DNA of 64,000 bases from VRUE01 sp963730315. GTDB lineage: Bacteria > Actinomycetota > Thermoleophilia > Solirubrobacterales > 70-9. The stretch lies in NCBI GenBank assembly GCA_963730315.1, contig CAVSRD010000005.1, positions 186,001 through 250,000 on the forward strand, in the 5' to 3' direction. Positions 12,697 through 21,297 of this stretch are shown here, piece after piece. A program made the position numbers and the translations under genes. The notes beneath the pieces were generated by a model, which searched no databases, was not told the origin of the DNA, and saw only the letters and a program-made list of their open reading frames with translations. Position 1 is the stretch's first letter; each line of letters opens with the position of its first letter.

Positions 12697-14389
12697 GCGA
12701 CCCGTCCTCAAGAACCTGACTGCGACCCATCCTCCGCGCCCGAAGAGCGACCGCCGCACTCTGCAAGGACAGTACCTCAGGCAACGAGAGTCCGAATACA
12801 CCGCGGAGTAGCACCTCGTCCACCCGCTTGACGACGTTCGTCCAAAGGCCCTTCTTCAGCTGTCCCTCCAGATGAGACCGATCCTTGCTCAGCGCAGCGT
12901 GAGCTTCCTTCAACCGCCCAAATGCAGGGACGGGCAACCCCGTTGCCTCTTTCGGCTCCATCTTCAGAACGCCGCCGCCGTAGGATCGTCCAAAGATCTC
13001 AGCACCAAGCATAGTCATGGAGTTAAGGCAAAGGAGAGGCAGGGCCGCAGCGGCCTCCTTTGGCACTCCCTCACGGAGGTAAAGCCCGTGCATCGAGTTG
13101 AGGAACGACACACGGGCCGTGTTCCTGATCAGTCGCGGGTAGCGGTGACTCATATAGGTAAAAAACAGATCGGGCGCAGCCGCGACAGGAGGACGCCACC
13201 AAGGATCTCGAATACGGCATTTGTAGGCATCTTGAACTCCGTCGGCCTCCCCTTTGGCAAGGTACTTGCGAAGCGCCTGTGTGCTGTCATTCACCCGAGG
13301 ACGCAGCAACCAGACTGCCTCGCCGCCGTCCCGCATCGCCTTCCACGCCCGGTTGCTGAACGACAAGCCCCCCAAGTGCTTCGTCCCGGGAGGGCTAATG
13401 CGCACTAGTTGGTCCTCCGTAAGACCAAAGTCGCATCGCGTTTCCTCTGAAAGGGCAAAAAATGAGTTCGCGCCCGTAACCGATCCGAGCTCGACCGATC
13501 CATAGTCTCCAAGCTCTACGCAGTAATCGTCCACTACGCGCTTGAAGACCTGCCGCTGCTCGGTTGACAGCAGAAGGTCCGACCACTTCCCTGCCTCTGC
13601 TGGAGCAACGGTGAAGTGACTGGGGCCGAAAAGCTTCAACGATTGGAGGTCAGCGGCATCCTCGACAGGCAACAGCGAGAAGGCGTTGCAGCCGCCCGAC
13701 CCGCGAGCGATAATCAAAACAACACGCTCCGATGCATCCTCAAACTGTAGGCGCTCAAACATCACAAGGTGGACCGCGGCAAAACGCTGCCGGAGCCATT
13801 TGCGAACCGGCTCTGCATATCCGACGGTAAGCAGCTCGGCGGGAAGAACCATTGCCAAGCGTCCCTCCTTCTTGAGAAACGCGCAAGCATGCACCAGAAG
13901 AGCTGCCCAGGATGAGGCTAAACCCGACAGCCTCACTCCTTGAGCCAGCGCAGCAGCCCGAGATCTCTTGCGGGCTATGCCAACGTGTTCTTGATAGCGA
14001 ATATACGGAGGGTTCCCGATTATCGCATCCATTTCAGGCAGTGTGCAACCGATCTGATTCAGCGCTGGGATCTCAAAGAAGTCTTTGACCAGCAGGCGCG
14101 CCGAGTAGCCACTAGCTGTCAGAGCTCTTTCCGAGCGCAAAATGCTCTCTCGCTCCGTGTCTACGCCGAATACCTGGTCGCCTATCCGCCGCTTGCTTGC
14201 TCCGACAGCCTCGAGCTCCCTCGCAGCGGCGCACAGGAATACAGACTCTCCACACGTGGGGTCGAGGATCTTCGCATCTCGATCTTCGTCCACAGCCCAC
14301 GAGGCGAGGTAGTCCGCGATTGCGGGGGGAGTAAAGAACGCCCCGCGAGACTTTCGGGCAGCCGGATGATCGCTGTCAATAGGACGCAC
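12683..14389 (-). CDS. N6-adenine DNA methyltransferase (gamma-type, Eco57I/TaqI-like)
   Basis: Transfers a methyl group from SAM to adenine N6 in DNA. The 568 residues show RGAFFTPPAIADYLASW near residue 15, SAM-binding motif I DPTCGES at 43-49 and catalytic motif IV NPPY at 126-129. The C-terminal half is probably the target-recognition region, with a TGLPVPAFG-type element near the end. Motif order is that of gamma-class enzymes. The GTG start lacks a clear Shine-Dalgarno. Its GC is visibly lower than in the flanking genes, and the pair sits between unrelated conserved genes, which suggests a horizontally acquired island. Confidence 0.85.
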   Translation of the reverse strand: MRPIDSDHPAARKSRGAFFTPPAIADYLASWAVDEDRDAKILDPTCGESVFLCAAARELEAVGASKRRIGDQVFGVDTERESILRSERALTASGYSARLLVKDFFEIPALNQIGCTLPEMDAIIGNPPYIRYQEHVGIARKRSRAAALAQGVRLSGLASSWAALLVHACAFLKKEGRLAMVLPAELLTVGYAEPVRKWLRQRFAAVHLVMFERLQFEDASERVVLIIARGSGGCNAFSLLPVEDAADLQSLKLFGPSHFTVAPAEAGKWSDLLLSTEQRQVFKRVVDDYCVELGDYGSVELGSVTGANSFFALSEETRCDFGLTEDQLVRISPPGTKHLGGLSFSNRAWKAMRDGGEAVWLLRPRVNDSTQALRKYLAKGEADGVQDAYKCRIRDPWWRPPVAAAPDLFFTYMSHRYPRLIRNTARVSFLNSMHGLYLREGVPKEAAAALPLLCLNSMTMLGAEIFGRSYGGGVLKMEPKEATGLPVPAFGRLKEAHAALSKDRSHLEGQLKKGLWTNVVKRVDEVLLRGVFGLSLPEVLSLQSAAVALRARRMGRSQVLEDGSLDAS

Positions 14390-14417
14390 ACACGGAGGGT
14401 ACGACGGTCCCCGGCGG

Positions 14418-15386
14418 CTATTCCGCTGGGGGTGGCTCGGCGCGCTCGCGGGTGCCGTTGGCGACGAGCGCAGGCTCGCCCCGCTCCGGGAAGGGAACCT
14501 CGATCAGGTCGAAGTCTTTCGGCGCGACCGAAGGCTTGAAGACCTCGCGCGCCTCCTCGAGCACCCTGCCGACGTGGTAGCGGGAGGAGATGTGAACGAG
14601 GCCGAGCACCTTCACGTCCGCCTCGCACGCCACCGCGGCGGCCTGACCGGCGGTCGAGTGACCGGTGTCGGCGGCCCGCTGAACCTCCTCCTCGGCAAAG
14701 CTCGAGTCGTGGACGAGCAGCTCGGCCCCCCGCGCCGCCTCGACCGTGGCGTGGCATGGGGCGGTGTCCCCGGTGACCACCACGGTGCGGCCGGGTCGCG
14801 GCTCGCCCATCACCTGCCCGGGCTCGACCGGGCCCGCGGAGCCGCCCACGGTCTCGCCCCGTTGCAGCGCCGCGAAGGCCGGGCCTTCCTCTACCCCGAG
14901 CCCCCTCGCCGCCTCGGGGTCGAAGCGACCGGGCCGCTCCGCCTCGACCAGCGCGTAGCCGTTGGCGCGCACGCTGTGCTCGACCGCGAAGGCGCGCACC
15001 TCCGCGCCGTCGCGCGCGACCGCCTCGCCGGGCTCCAGTTCGACCAGCTCAAGCTTGTACTTGACCCTGCCGATCACCCGGGCGAGGCTCTTCAGCAGGT
15101 CGACCAGCCCGCGCGGGCCGTAGATCGTCAGCGGCCGCTCGCGCTCGGTCAGGTCGTAGGTTTTGAGCAGCCCGGGCAGGCCGAGGAAGTGGTCGGCGTG
15201 GAAGTGGGTGAAGAAGATCGCGTCGACCTGAACGAGGCCGAGCGAGCGCTGCATCTGGCGCTGCGTCCCCTCGCCGCAGTCGAACAGCAGCCGTTCGCCG
15301 CCGCGCGCCACCAGCAGGCTCGCCGTGTTGCGCTGCGCCGAGGGCACGGCGCCGCCCGTGCCCAGGAATGCCACCGACAGATCCAC
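14418..15386 (-). CDS. rnz: Ribonuclease Z
   Basis: Zinc endonuclease that trims the 3' end of tRNA precursors lacking an encoded CCA. The 322-residue protein has the metallo-beta-lactamase motif HFHADH at about 61-66 and a GTGGAVPSAQRNTAS opening typical of tRNase Z. Further ligands lie in VEHS and HISSRYH. The GTG at 15384-15386 is preferred: it has no Shine-Dalgarno, but TAGGCT lies 8 nt upstream, suggesting a leaderless message. An alternative GTG lies at 15420-15422. A tRNA gene diverges from it 59 nt away. Confidence 0.92.
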   Translation of the reverse strand: MDLSVAFLGTGGAVPSAQRNTASLLVARGGERLLFDCGEGTQRQMQRSLGLVQVDAIFFTHFHADHFLGLPGLLKTYDLTERERPLTIYGPRGLVDLLKSLARVIGRVKYKLELVELEPGEAVARDGAEVRAFAVEHSVRANGYALVEAERPGRFDPEAARGLGVEEGPAFAALQRGETVGGSAGPVEPGQVMGEPRPGRTVVVTGDTAPCHATVEAARGAELLVHDSSFAEEEVQRAADTGHSTAGQAAAVACEADVKVLGLVHISSRYHVGRVLEEAREVFKPSVAPKDFDLIEVPFPERGEPALVANGTRERAEPPPAE

Positions 15387-15429
15387 GGCCCGCGAGCCTA
15401 CGCGACCCGGCTGACCGGACACCCGAAGG

Positions 15430-15435
15430 TAGACT
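15430..15435 (+). promoter_or_regulatory. -10 element of tRNA-Arg promoter
   Basis: TAGACT sits 9 nt before the mature tRNA 5' end. A matching -35 at normal spacing is not obvious, so this is a partial assignment. Confidence 0.4.
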
Positions 15436-15444
15436 GGCCCTCCC

Positions 15445-15518
15445 GCGCCCGTAGCTCAGCTGGATAGAGCGTCCGCCTCCGGAGCGGAAGGCCACAGGTT
15501 CGAATCCTGTCGGGCGCG
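15445..15518 (+). tRNA. tRNA-Arg (anticodon CCG)
   Basis: Full cloverleaf: acceptor GCGCCCG pairs with CGGGCGC; D-arm GCTC...GAGC; anticodon stem TCCGC/GCGGA with loop CTCCGGA, giving anticodon CCG that reads CGG; T-arm ACAGG-TTCGAAT-CCTGT. The discriminator is G15518 and no CCA is encoded, so the end must be made by ribonuclease Z and CCA-adding enzyme. The next gene's ATG begins only 2 nt after the tRNA. Confidence 0.97.
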
Positions 15519-15520
15519 TA

Positions 15521-16240
15521 ATGAAGGAGGCCCTGAAGACTCGGCCGCCGCGGGGAGCACTTGCCGTAGTTGCGGTCGGCCTCCTCGCCACGGTCGCGGC
15601 GGCTGTGCTGGCGACGGAATCGGTCGGCGGATCGTCGGTCGAGCTCGAATGGGTGCGGCGGGTTCCGCTACCTGACTCCCGGCCGGCGGCGATTCCCGGC
15701 GGGGGCTCGATGCGGCTCGGCGACGCCGGGCTGCGGGCGACCGAAGACAACATCAACGGCGAACGGGTCTTCCGCGTCACCGCGGTGCTGAGGATCGAGG
15801 CCGGCTCGGCGGTCGGCCAAGCACGGGTGCGCTGCCGGATGCGCGGCGGAGCGAGGGCAGAGCTCGGCCGCACGGTCAACAGCCGCGGCGCCTTCCCCCG
15901 CTCCAGCGGCGAATACAGCCTGACCAAGCAGGAAGTGCCCGGGAGCGTCGGCATCAGGTTCCACGCAAGGGGGGCCGAATACGCCTCCCTGCCCTTCGAA
16001 GACGCCTTCCCGGCCTTCACCGACCTGTACGGCGTGGTGGTCAGCTGGGCCCCTTACAGCCCCAACTCGCAGGAATGGCAGTGGGGGCTGCCGCGGGGCC
16101 GTCCCGCGCAGCCGCTGAAGCTGGGCTTCGCCTCCTTCTGGCGCACCACCGGCGCCCCGGCGGCGCGAGCCTCCTGCACGGTGGAAACCGCCGCCGGCTC
16201 GGCCACGGTCGACACCGCCGGCAAACTGCCCGCGCGCTGA
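15521..16240 (+). CDS. Exported or membrane-anchored protein of unknown function
   Basis: The 239 residues have a basic N-terminus followed by a hydrophobic segment at about 11-33, a signal peptide or anchor. A mostly beta-type extracellular region follows. I recognise no family. The ATG lies 2 nt after a tRNA gene, so no Shine-Dalgarno is possible outside the tRNA; the mRNA would become leaderless after tRNA processing. It overlaps the next gene by 1 nt (TGATG), so it is probably co-translated with the solute-binding lipoprotein and antiporter. Confidence 0.7.
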   Translation: MKEALKTRPPRGALAVVAVGLLATVAAAVLATESVGGSSVELEWVRRVPLPDSRPAAIPGGGSMRLGDAGLRATEDNINGERVFRVTAVLRIEAGSAVGQARVRCRMRGGARAELGRTVNSRGAFPRSSGEYSLTKQEVPGSVGIRFHARGAEYASLPFEDAFPAFTDLYGVVVSWAPYSPNSQEWQWGLPRGRPAQPLKLGFASFWRTTGAPAARASCTVETAAGSATVDTAGKLPAR

Positions 16241-17058
16241 TGAGGGGCCGGCTGCTTGCCGCCCTCGCCGCGGCCCTGACCCTGATCGCCGGCGGCTGCG
16301 GGTCGATCTCCGGCTCGGCCGGCGAATTCACCCCCGCACGCCCCGGCGTCCTCACGGTCGCCACCTCGACCGTGCCGACCGCCGCCTTCTGGGAGGGCAC
16401 CGCCAGGCGCCCCACAGGGGGCTTCGAATACGAGCTGGCCCGCGACCTGGCAGATCGCTTCGGGCTCGGCGCGGTGCGGGTGAGGATCGTCCCCTTCCAC
16501 CGCATCGTCGCCGGTCGGCTCGGCGGCGCCGACCTCGGCCTCTCGCTGATCACCCCGACCGCCGAGCGCGAACGGTCGCTCGACTTCTCCACCCCCTATC
16601 TCGACTCGCCGCCGACCGTCCTCGTCCGCGCCGGCACCGAGGTCCCGGACCTCGCCTCCGCCCAGGAACTGCGCTGGGGAGTGATCCGCTCGACCACCTT
16701 CGTCACACGGATCCACGAGCAGATCGCCCCCGAAACCGCCACCACGACCTTCGACAGTCAGCGGGCGACGCTGAAGGCGCTGAAAGGCGGCAGGGTCGAC
16801 GCCACCCTCTTCGACCTGCCGCTCGCTGTGTCGCTTGCCGACCACTCGGGCGGCCGCCTGGAAGCGGTCGCACAGCTACCCGAACCCGAGCAGATCGCCG
16901 TCGCCCTGCCGCGGGGCGGCGACAACGTAGAAGCGGTCGACTCGGCGATCCGCGCCTTCATCGCCGACGGGAGGATCCACGACCTGCTCGCCCGCTGGGT
17001 CGGCTCGCAGGCGGCCAACGCCGAACGGGACCTGCCCCTGCTGAGGACGTCGCGGTGA
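16240..17058 (+). CDS. Solute-binding lipoprotein, bacterial extracellular family 3
   Basis: The 272 residues begin with a lipoprotein signal peptide ending LIAGGC (Cys20). A family 3 periplasmic-binding fold follows, with FEYELARDLADRFG, DLGLSLITPTAERERSLDFSTPYL and a later AIRAFIADGRIHDLLARW. Such proteins usually present amino acids or similar small molecules to an ABC transporter. Here no ABC permease or ATPase follows; the next gene is a cation/proton antiporter-like protein. Ligand unknown. The ATG overlaps the upstream stop as TGATG. Confidence 0.85.
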   Translation: MRGRLLAALAAALTLIAGGCGSISGSAGEFTPARPGVLTVATSTVPTAAFWEGTARRPTGGFEYELARDLADRFGLGAVRVRIVPFHRIVAGRLGGADLGLSLITPTAERERSLDFSTPYLDSPPTVLVRAGTEVPDLASAQELRWGVIRSTTFVTRIHEQIAPETATTTFDSQRATLKALKGGRVDATLFDLPLAVSLADHSGGRLEAVAQLPEPEQIAVALPRGGDNVEAVDSAIRAFIADGRIHDLLARWVGSQAANAERDLPLLRTSR

Positions 17059-18854
17059 TGAGCGCGCTTGCCACGATCTCGGTGGAGTCGCCAAGCGGCG
17101 CGGCCTGGGAGTTCCTGATTCTCTTCGCCGTCGTGATCGTCGGCCCGCCGCTGGTGCAGCGGGCGCGGGTACCGGGGATCATCGGCCTGCTCGTCGGCGG
17201 CTTCGCGATCGGGCCGCACGGCTTCAACCTGATCGGCGCCGGCGACACCACCGTCCCCGAGCTGGGGGAACTCGGCCTGCTCTACCTGATGTTCGTCGCC
17301 GGGGTCGAGCTCGACCTCAACCTGGTGCGGGTCCACCGCCACTCGGTGCTCGGCTTCGCCGCGATCACCTTCGCGGTGCCGATGGGCCTCGGCGCCGCGG
17401 TCGGCTTCGGCCTCGGCTGGGGCATCCCAGCCGCCCTGCTGCTCGGAGCGCTGCTCGCTTCCCACACCCTGCTCCTCTACCCGACCGCCCGCGGCGCCGG
17501 GCTCTCCGCCGACCGCGGGGTCGCCACCGCGGTCGGCGCCACGGTGCTCACCGACACCGCCGCCCTGGTCGTCCTCGCCGCGGTCTCCGGCTCCCAGCTC
17601 GCCGGCGGCTCGACCCTCTCGATCGCCGCCCAGATCGTCATCGGCCTCGCCGTCCTGCTCGCCTTCACCCTCTTCCTGCTGCCGCGGCTGGCGCGCCTCG
17701 CCTTCCGCTACCTCGGCACCGATCGGATCGTGCGCTACCTGCTTGCGGTCGCCTCGTTCCTCGCCGCGGCGACGCTCGCCGACAGCTTCGGCATCGAGGG
17801 GATCGTCGGCGCCTTCTTCGCCGGCCTGGCGCTGAACCGGCTGGTGCCCAACGAAGGCCCGCTGATGGACCGGATCGACTTCTTCGGCGCCGCTGTGTTC
17901 ATCCCGGTCTTCCTCGTCTCGGTCGGGATGCTGCTCGACCCTGCGGTGATGTTCGGCGACCGGACCCTCTTGCTGGCCGGCCTCTTCATCCTCGCCAGCA
18001 TCGGTGGCAAGGCGATCGCCGCGGGCATCGCCCGGCTCGCCTTCGGCTACAACGGCCCCCAGACCGAGCTGATGCTGGGATTGACCATCCCCCAGGCGGC
18101 GGCCGCCCTCGCCGCGACGATCGTCGGCTTCGACATAGGGCTCTTCGACCAGTCGGTGGTCAACGCGATCCTCGTGCTGATCCTCGCCTCGATCGTGGTC
18201 GGCACGATCCTCGTCGACCGCTCGGTCAAGCAGGTCGCCCGGCCCCTCACCTCCGACCGGCTCGGCCGGCGCGTCCTCGTCACCCTCGAGGAACCGGCGC
18301 AGGCGCCGCTCGCCTTCGCACTCGCCCGGCGGATCGCCGCCCCGGACAACGGCGTGGTGCACGGGCTGCTGGCCAGCCCGCCCGGCGAGGCGCCATCCCG
18401 GCGCGAGCTGCTCGCCGAGCTCGGGGCGGCCGCCTTCGCCGCCGACCTAGACGCTGAGCCGACCCTGCTCGTGCACGAGTCGCTGCCCGATGGCGTCGTC
18501 AACGCCGCCGCCGCCGAGCGCGCCTCGCTGGTCCTCGTGGGGCAGCACCCCGCCGCCGCCTCGGCCTTCGGCAGCGCCGGCGAGACCGTCGCCGCGGTGG
18601 CCCCGGCGCCGGTCGCGATCCTGATCGGCGACGCCGATCGGGTCAGCCGCGTCCACCTCTCTCGGGACGGCGACTCGGCCGCGTCCGAGCTCGCGGCCGA
18701 GCTGGCGGCGCGCCTCGGCGCCGACGGCGGCGCCACGGTTGCGGAGCTGAGCGCCGGCGAGCTCTGCGTTATGCCCGCCGCGTCGTGGGAGCTGCTCGCC
18801 AACCCACCCCAGCCGGCACCCGGAGCGGCGGTGCTGATCGTGCCGGAGGCCTAA
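17055..18854 (+). CDS. CPA2-type cation/proton antiporter with C-terminal USP-like region
   Basis: The 599 residues contain about eleven or twelve membrane segments (roughly residues 15-390) of the Kef/NapA-type exchanger fold. Examples are VPGIIGLLVGGFAIGP, the unwound-helix region around TVLTDTAALVVLAA and GIEGIVGAFFAGLALNRL. The last 200 residues are soluble, Ala-rich and similar in pattern to universal stress domains rather than TrkA-N. It probably exchanges Na+ or K+ for H+. The start is GTG at 17055 or ATG at 17058, overlapping the lipoprotein stop. Its stop shares bases with the convergent SRAP gene. Confidence 0.85.
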   Translation: MMSALATISVESPSGAAWEFLILFAVVIVGPPLVQRARVPGIIGLLVGGFAIGPHGFNLIGAGDTTVPELGELGLLYLMFVAGVELDLNLVRVHRHSVLGFAAITFAVPMGLGAAVGFGLGWGIPAALLLGALLASHTLLLYPTARGAGLSADRGVATAVGATVLTDTAALVVLAAVSGSQLAGGSTLSIAAQIVIGLAVLLAFTLFLLPRLARLAFRYLGTDRIVRYLLAVASFLAAATLADSFGIEGIVGAFFAGLALNRLVPNEGPLMDRIDFFGAAVFIPVFLVSVGMLLDPAVMFGDRTLLLAGLFILASIGGKAIAAGIARLAFGYNGPQTELMLGLTIPQAAAALAATIVGFDIGLFDQSVVNAILVLILASIVVGTILVDRSVKQVARPLTSDRLGRRVLVTLEEPAQAPLAFALARRIAAPDNGVVHGLLASPPGEAPSRRELLAELGAAAFAADLDAEPTLLVHESLPDGVVNAAAAERASLVLVGQHPAAASAFGSAGETVAAVAPAPVAILIGDADRVSRVHLSRDGDSAASELAAELAARLGADGGATVAELSAGELCVMPAASWELLANPPQPAPGAAVLIVPEA

Positions 18855-19612
18855 GGAGCGACCAGCAGCCGCGGGCCCTCGGCCACCGCGCCGACCTTGT
18901 TCAGCTCCGGGTTGGCGGGCGCGCCGTCCATCCGCGCGGCGGGCAGCGGCGCGCACATCGCGACCGCGTCCTCGGCCTGCAGATCGGGTCGCAGCCAGGC
19001 CGCCTCGGCCTCCGGGCCGGGCAGGATCGCCGGCATCCGGTCGTGCACGGCTGCGACCACCCGATTCGGCGTCGTGGTGACGATCGTGCAGCTGTAGAGC
19101 CAGCCGTCGTCGAAGCCGCGAGCCTCCTCGTCCTCCCACTCCTTGCGGGTGCAGATCCCGGCGAAGGCGAACGGCTCGCCGCCGTCGACCGTGAAGCGCC
19201 AGGGCTGGCGCGGCTGCTTCGGGTCCTCGGCCCGCATCCACTCGTAGAAGCCGTCGGCGACGATCAGGCAGCGGTGGCGGAACTTGCCGACCAGCGGCGC
19301 GTAGGCGCGGCTCGAGGTGAGGTTCTCGGCCTTCGCGTTGATCATCCGGTAGCCGACCTTGAGGTCCTTCGCCCAGCGCGGCACCAGCCCCCAGCGCATC
19401 GCTCGCGCCTCGCGCTCGCCCCGCGCCGCCGCCTCGGGGTCGGGCGAGGAGCGCACCGTCAGCACCTCCTGGGTCGGCGCCACGTTGAAGCGGCCCATGC
19501 CGGACGGCGCATCGCCGGACGAGTTGCGCTCCAGCGAGCGTTCCAGCTCGACCTGGAAGCGGTCGGCGATCTTCTTGGTGTCCTTCGTGGTGACGGTGAA
19601 GCGGCCACACAT
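18851..19612 (-). CDS. SRAP (HMCES/YedK) family abasic-site DNA-crosslinking protein
   Basis: Family members bind abasic sites in single-stranded DNA through a thiazolidine link of Cys2, shielding them during replication. The 253 residues open with MCGRF, giving the catalytic Cys2 after Met removal. They also have FNVAPTQ, an Asn-containing RMINAKAEN, the Glu of GFYEW near residue 128 and a His in VHDRMP. Length is normal. The ATG overlaps the CDP-glucose dehydratase stop by 1 nt, so it is the last gene of that operon, an odd combination. Confidence 0.93.
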   Translation of the reverse strand: MCGRFTVTTKDTKKIADRFQVELERSLERNSSGDAPSGMGRFNVAPTQEVLTVRSSPDPEAAARGEREARAMRWGLVPRWAKDLKVGYRMINAKAENLTSSRAYAPLVGKFRHRCLIVADGFYEWMRAEDPKQPRQPWRFTVDGGEPFAFAGICTRKEWEDEEARGFDDGWLYSCTIVTTTPNRVVAAVHDRMPAILPGPEAEAAWLRPDLQAEDAVAMCAPLPAARMDGAPANPELNKVGAVAEGPRLLVAP

Positions 19613-20592
19613 CAGGGCCTCGCCTCCGGATGGTCGCGGTACCAGTCGAGAGTACGACGGAGGCCGTCCTCGAGGGCGACCCGCGGCGCCCAGCCGGTCG
19701 CCTCGCGCAGCTTCGCCGAATCGACGAACTGGCGGTCGATCTCGCCGTCGGGGCTGCCGGCGCCCTGGAAGTCCGGTTCGATACCACTGCCCGCAAGCGA
19801 GGCGATCAGCGCAACCACCTCGCGCACCGAGTGGGGCTGCCCGCCGCCGGCATTGAACGCCTCGCCCGCCGCCCCGCCCCCGTCGAGCGCCTCGACGATC
19901 GCCAGGTAGGCGGAGACGGCGTCGTCGACGTGGAGGAAGTCGCGCTCCGGGCTGCCGTCGGAGCGGATCGCCGGTCGGCGGCCGTCGAGCACGGCGACCG
20001 CCGTCTCTGGGATCAGCCGCGAGAAGTTGAGGTCGCCGCCGCCGTAGACGTTGGCGAAGCGGGTCACGGCGAGCGGCAGCCCGTAGGCGTGGGCGTAGCT
20101 GCGGGCGACGATGTCGGCGGCCGCCTTGCTGGCGTCGTAAGTGTTGGCGGCGCGCAGCGGGAAGTCCTCGCGGTAGGGAAGCTCTGAGCTCGGGCCGTAG
20201 GCCTTGTCGGAGGAGGCGAAGACGACCCGCTCGGTCCCGTGCGCCCGACAGGCCTCGAACACGTTCCAGGCGCCGCGCACGTTGGCCTCGAAGGTCTCCA
20301 GCGGCGATCTCCCCGCGACACCGACGATCGTCTGCGCGGCCAGGTGAAAGACCGTGTCGCAGCCGCCGACCGCCGCCTCGACCGCCCCTGCGTCGCGCAG
20401 GTCGCCCTCGGCCAGCTCGACCGCGTCGGCGACACCCAGCAACTCGAGGCCGGAGCGCCGCGGCCCGCCGACGTCGGCCTCGCGCGGCGCCGGCCGGTCG
20501 AGCACCCGCACCGCCTCGCCCCGCTCCAGCAGCCCCTTCGCCAGGTGCGAGGCGACGAAGCCGTGGCCGCCGGTGACCAGCGTGCAGGTCAC
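19612..20592 (-). CDS. CDP-glucose 4,6-dehydratase-like SDR
   Basis: NAD-dependent sugar-nucleotide dehydratase of the extended short-chain dehydrogenase family. Visible features: Rossmann TGGHGFVASHL at the N-terminus, HLAAQ near 82, the SSDKAYG signature typical of CDP-glucose dehydratases, YDASK with the catalytic Tyr-Lys, and RFANVYGGGD. About 326 residues. The GTG at 20590-20592 overlaps the cytidylyltransferase stop as GTGA with GAGG at 10 nt; a GTG at 20596-20598 is possible. With its upstream partner it would make CDP-4-keto-6-deoxyglucose. Confidence 0.88.
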   Translation of the reverse strand: MTCTLVTGGHGFVASHLAKGLLERGEAVRVLDRPAPREADVGGPRRSGLELLGVADAVELAEGDLRDAGAVEAAVGGCDTVFHLAAQTIVGVAGRSPLETFEANVRGAWNVFEACRAHGTERVVFASSDKAYGPSSELPYREDFPLRAANTYDASKAAADIVARSYAHAYGLPLAVTRFANVYGGGDLNFSRLIPETAVAVLDGRRPAIRSDGSPERDFLHVDDAVSAYLAIVEALDGGGAAGEAFNAGGGQPHSVREVVALIASLAGSGIEPDFQGAGSPDGEIDRQFVDSAKLREATGWAPRVALEDGLRRTLDWYRDHPEARP

Positions 20593-21293
20593 GCCCACGG
20601 CGCCTCGCCCGAGGCCCAGAGGTCGTTCAGCACTACTGCGTCCTTGTAGGTGTCCATGCAGTCCCAGAAGCCCTCGTGGCGGTAGGCGCGCAGCTGCTGG
20701 TCGGCGGCCAGCCGGGCGAGCGGCTCGCGCTCCAGCACGCTGCCCTCGCCCAGGTAGCCGAACACGCCCGGCTCGAAGCAGAAGAAGCCGCCGTTGACCC
20801 AGCCCTCGCTGCGCGGCTTCTCGACGAAGCCCGCGACCCTGTCGCCTCCGTCAAGCTCGGCGACGCCCCATTGCAGGTGGGGACGGACCACGGTCATCGT
20901 CGCCATCGCGCCGTGCTCGCGGTGAAAGTCGAGCAGCGCCTTCAGGTCGAGGTCGGCGACGCCATCGGCGTAGGTGGCGCAGAACGTCTCCCCCTCGAGC
21001 CGCTTCGCGAGGCGCGCGATCCGCTCGCCGGTCGGCGTGTCGAGCCCGGTGTCGACGCACTCGACCGAGGCGCCCTCGGGCCATCGCTCCTCGGCGACGA
21101 ACCTCTCCACCGCCTCGCCCAGATAACCGGTCGCGAGCAGGAACCGCCTGAACCCCTGCGCCAGGTAGATCCCGATCACGTGCCAGAGGATCGGCCGGCC
21201 GCCGATCTCGACCAGCGCCTTCGGCACGGTCTCGGTCTTCTCTCGCAATCGCGTCCCCCTGCCTCCGCAGAGGATCACCACAGGCGGTTTCAT
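20589..21293 (-). CDS. rfbF: Glucose-1-phosphate cytidylyltransferase
   Basis: Makes CDP-glucose from CTP and glucose-1-phosphate. The 234 residues have the nucleotidyltransferase signature GGRGTRLREKT near residue 10, PKALVEIGGRPILWH, ATYADGVADLDL with the metal-binding Asp, GFVEKP and the C-terminal FWDCMDTYKD typical of this enzyme. Length is a little short of RfbF (about 257). No downstream aminotransferase or reductase for CDP-sugars lies nearby. A 44-nt palindrome ends 5 nt before the ATG, and no Shine-Dalgarno is visible. Confidence 0.88.
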   Translation of the reverse strand: MKPPVVILCGGRGTRLREKTETVPKALVEIGGRPILWHVIGIYLAQGFRRFLLATGYLGEAVERFVAEERWPEGASVECVDTGLDTPTGERIARLAKRLEGETFCATYADGVADLDLKALLDFHREHGAMATMTVVRPHLQWGVAELDGGDRVAGFVEKPRSEGWVNGGFFCFEPGVFGYLGEGSVLEREPLARLAADQQLRAYRHEGFWDCMDTYKDAVVLNDLWASGEAPWA

Positions 21294-21297
21294 CGGC

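Noticed and set aside
11840..14420. Mobile element carrying the methyltransferase island
   Set aside because: No transposase, integrase, target-site duplication or flanking repeat could be seen at either edge.
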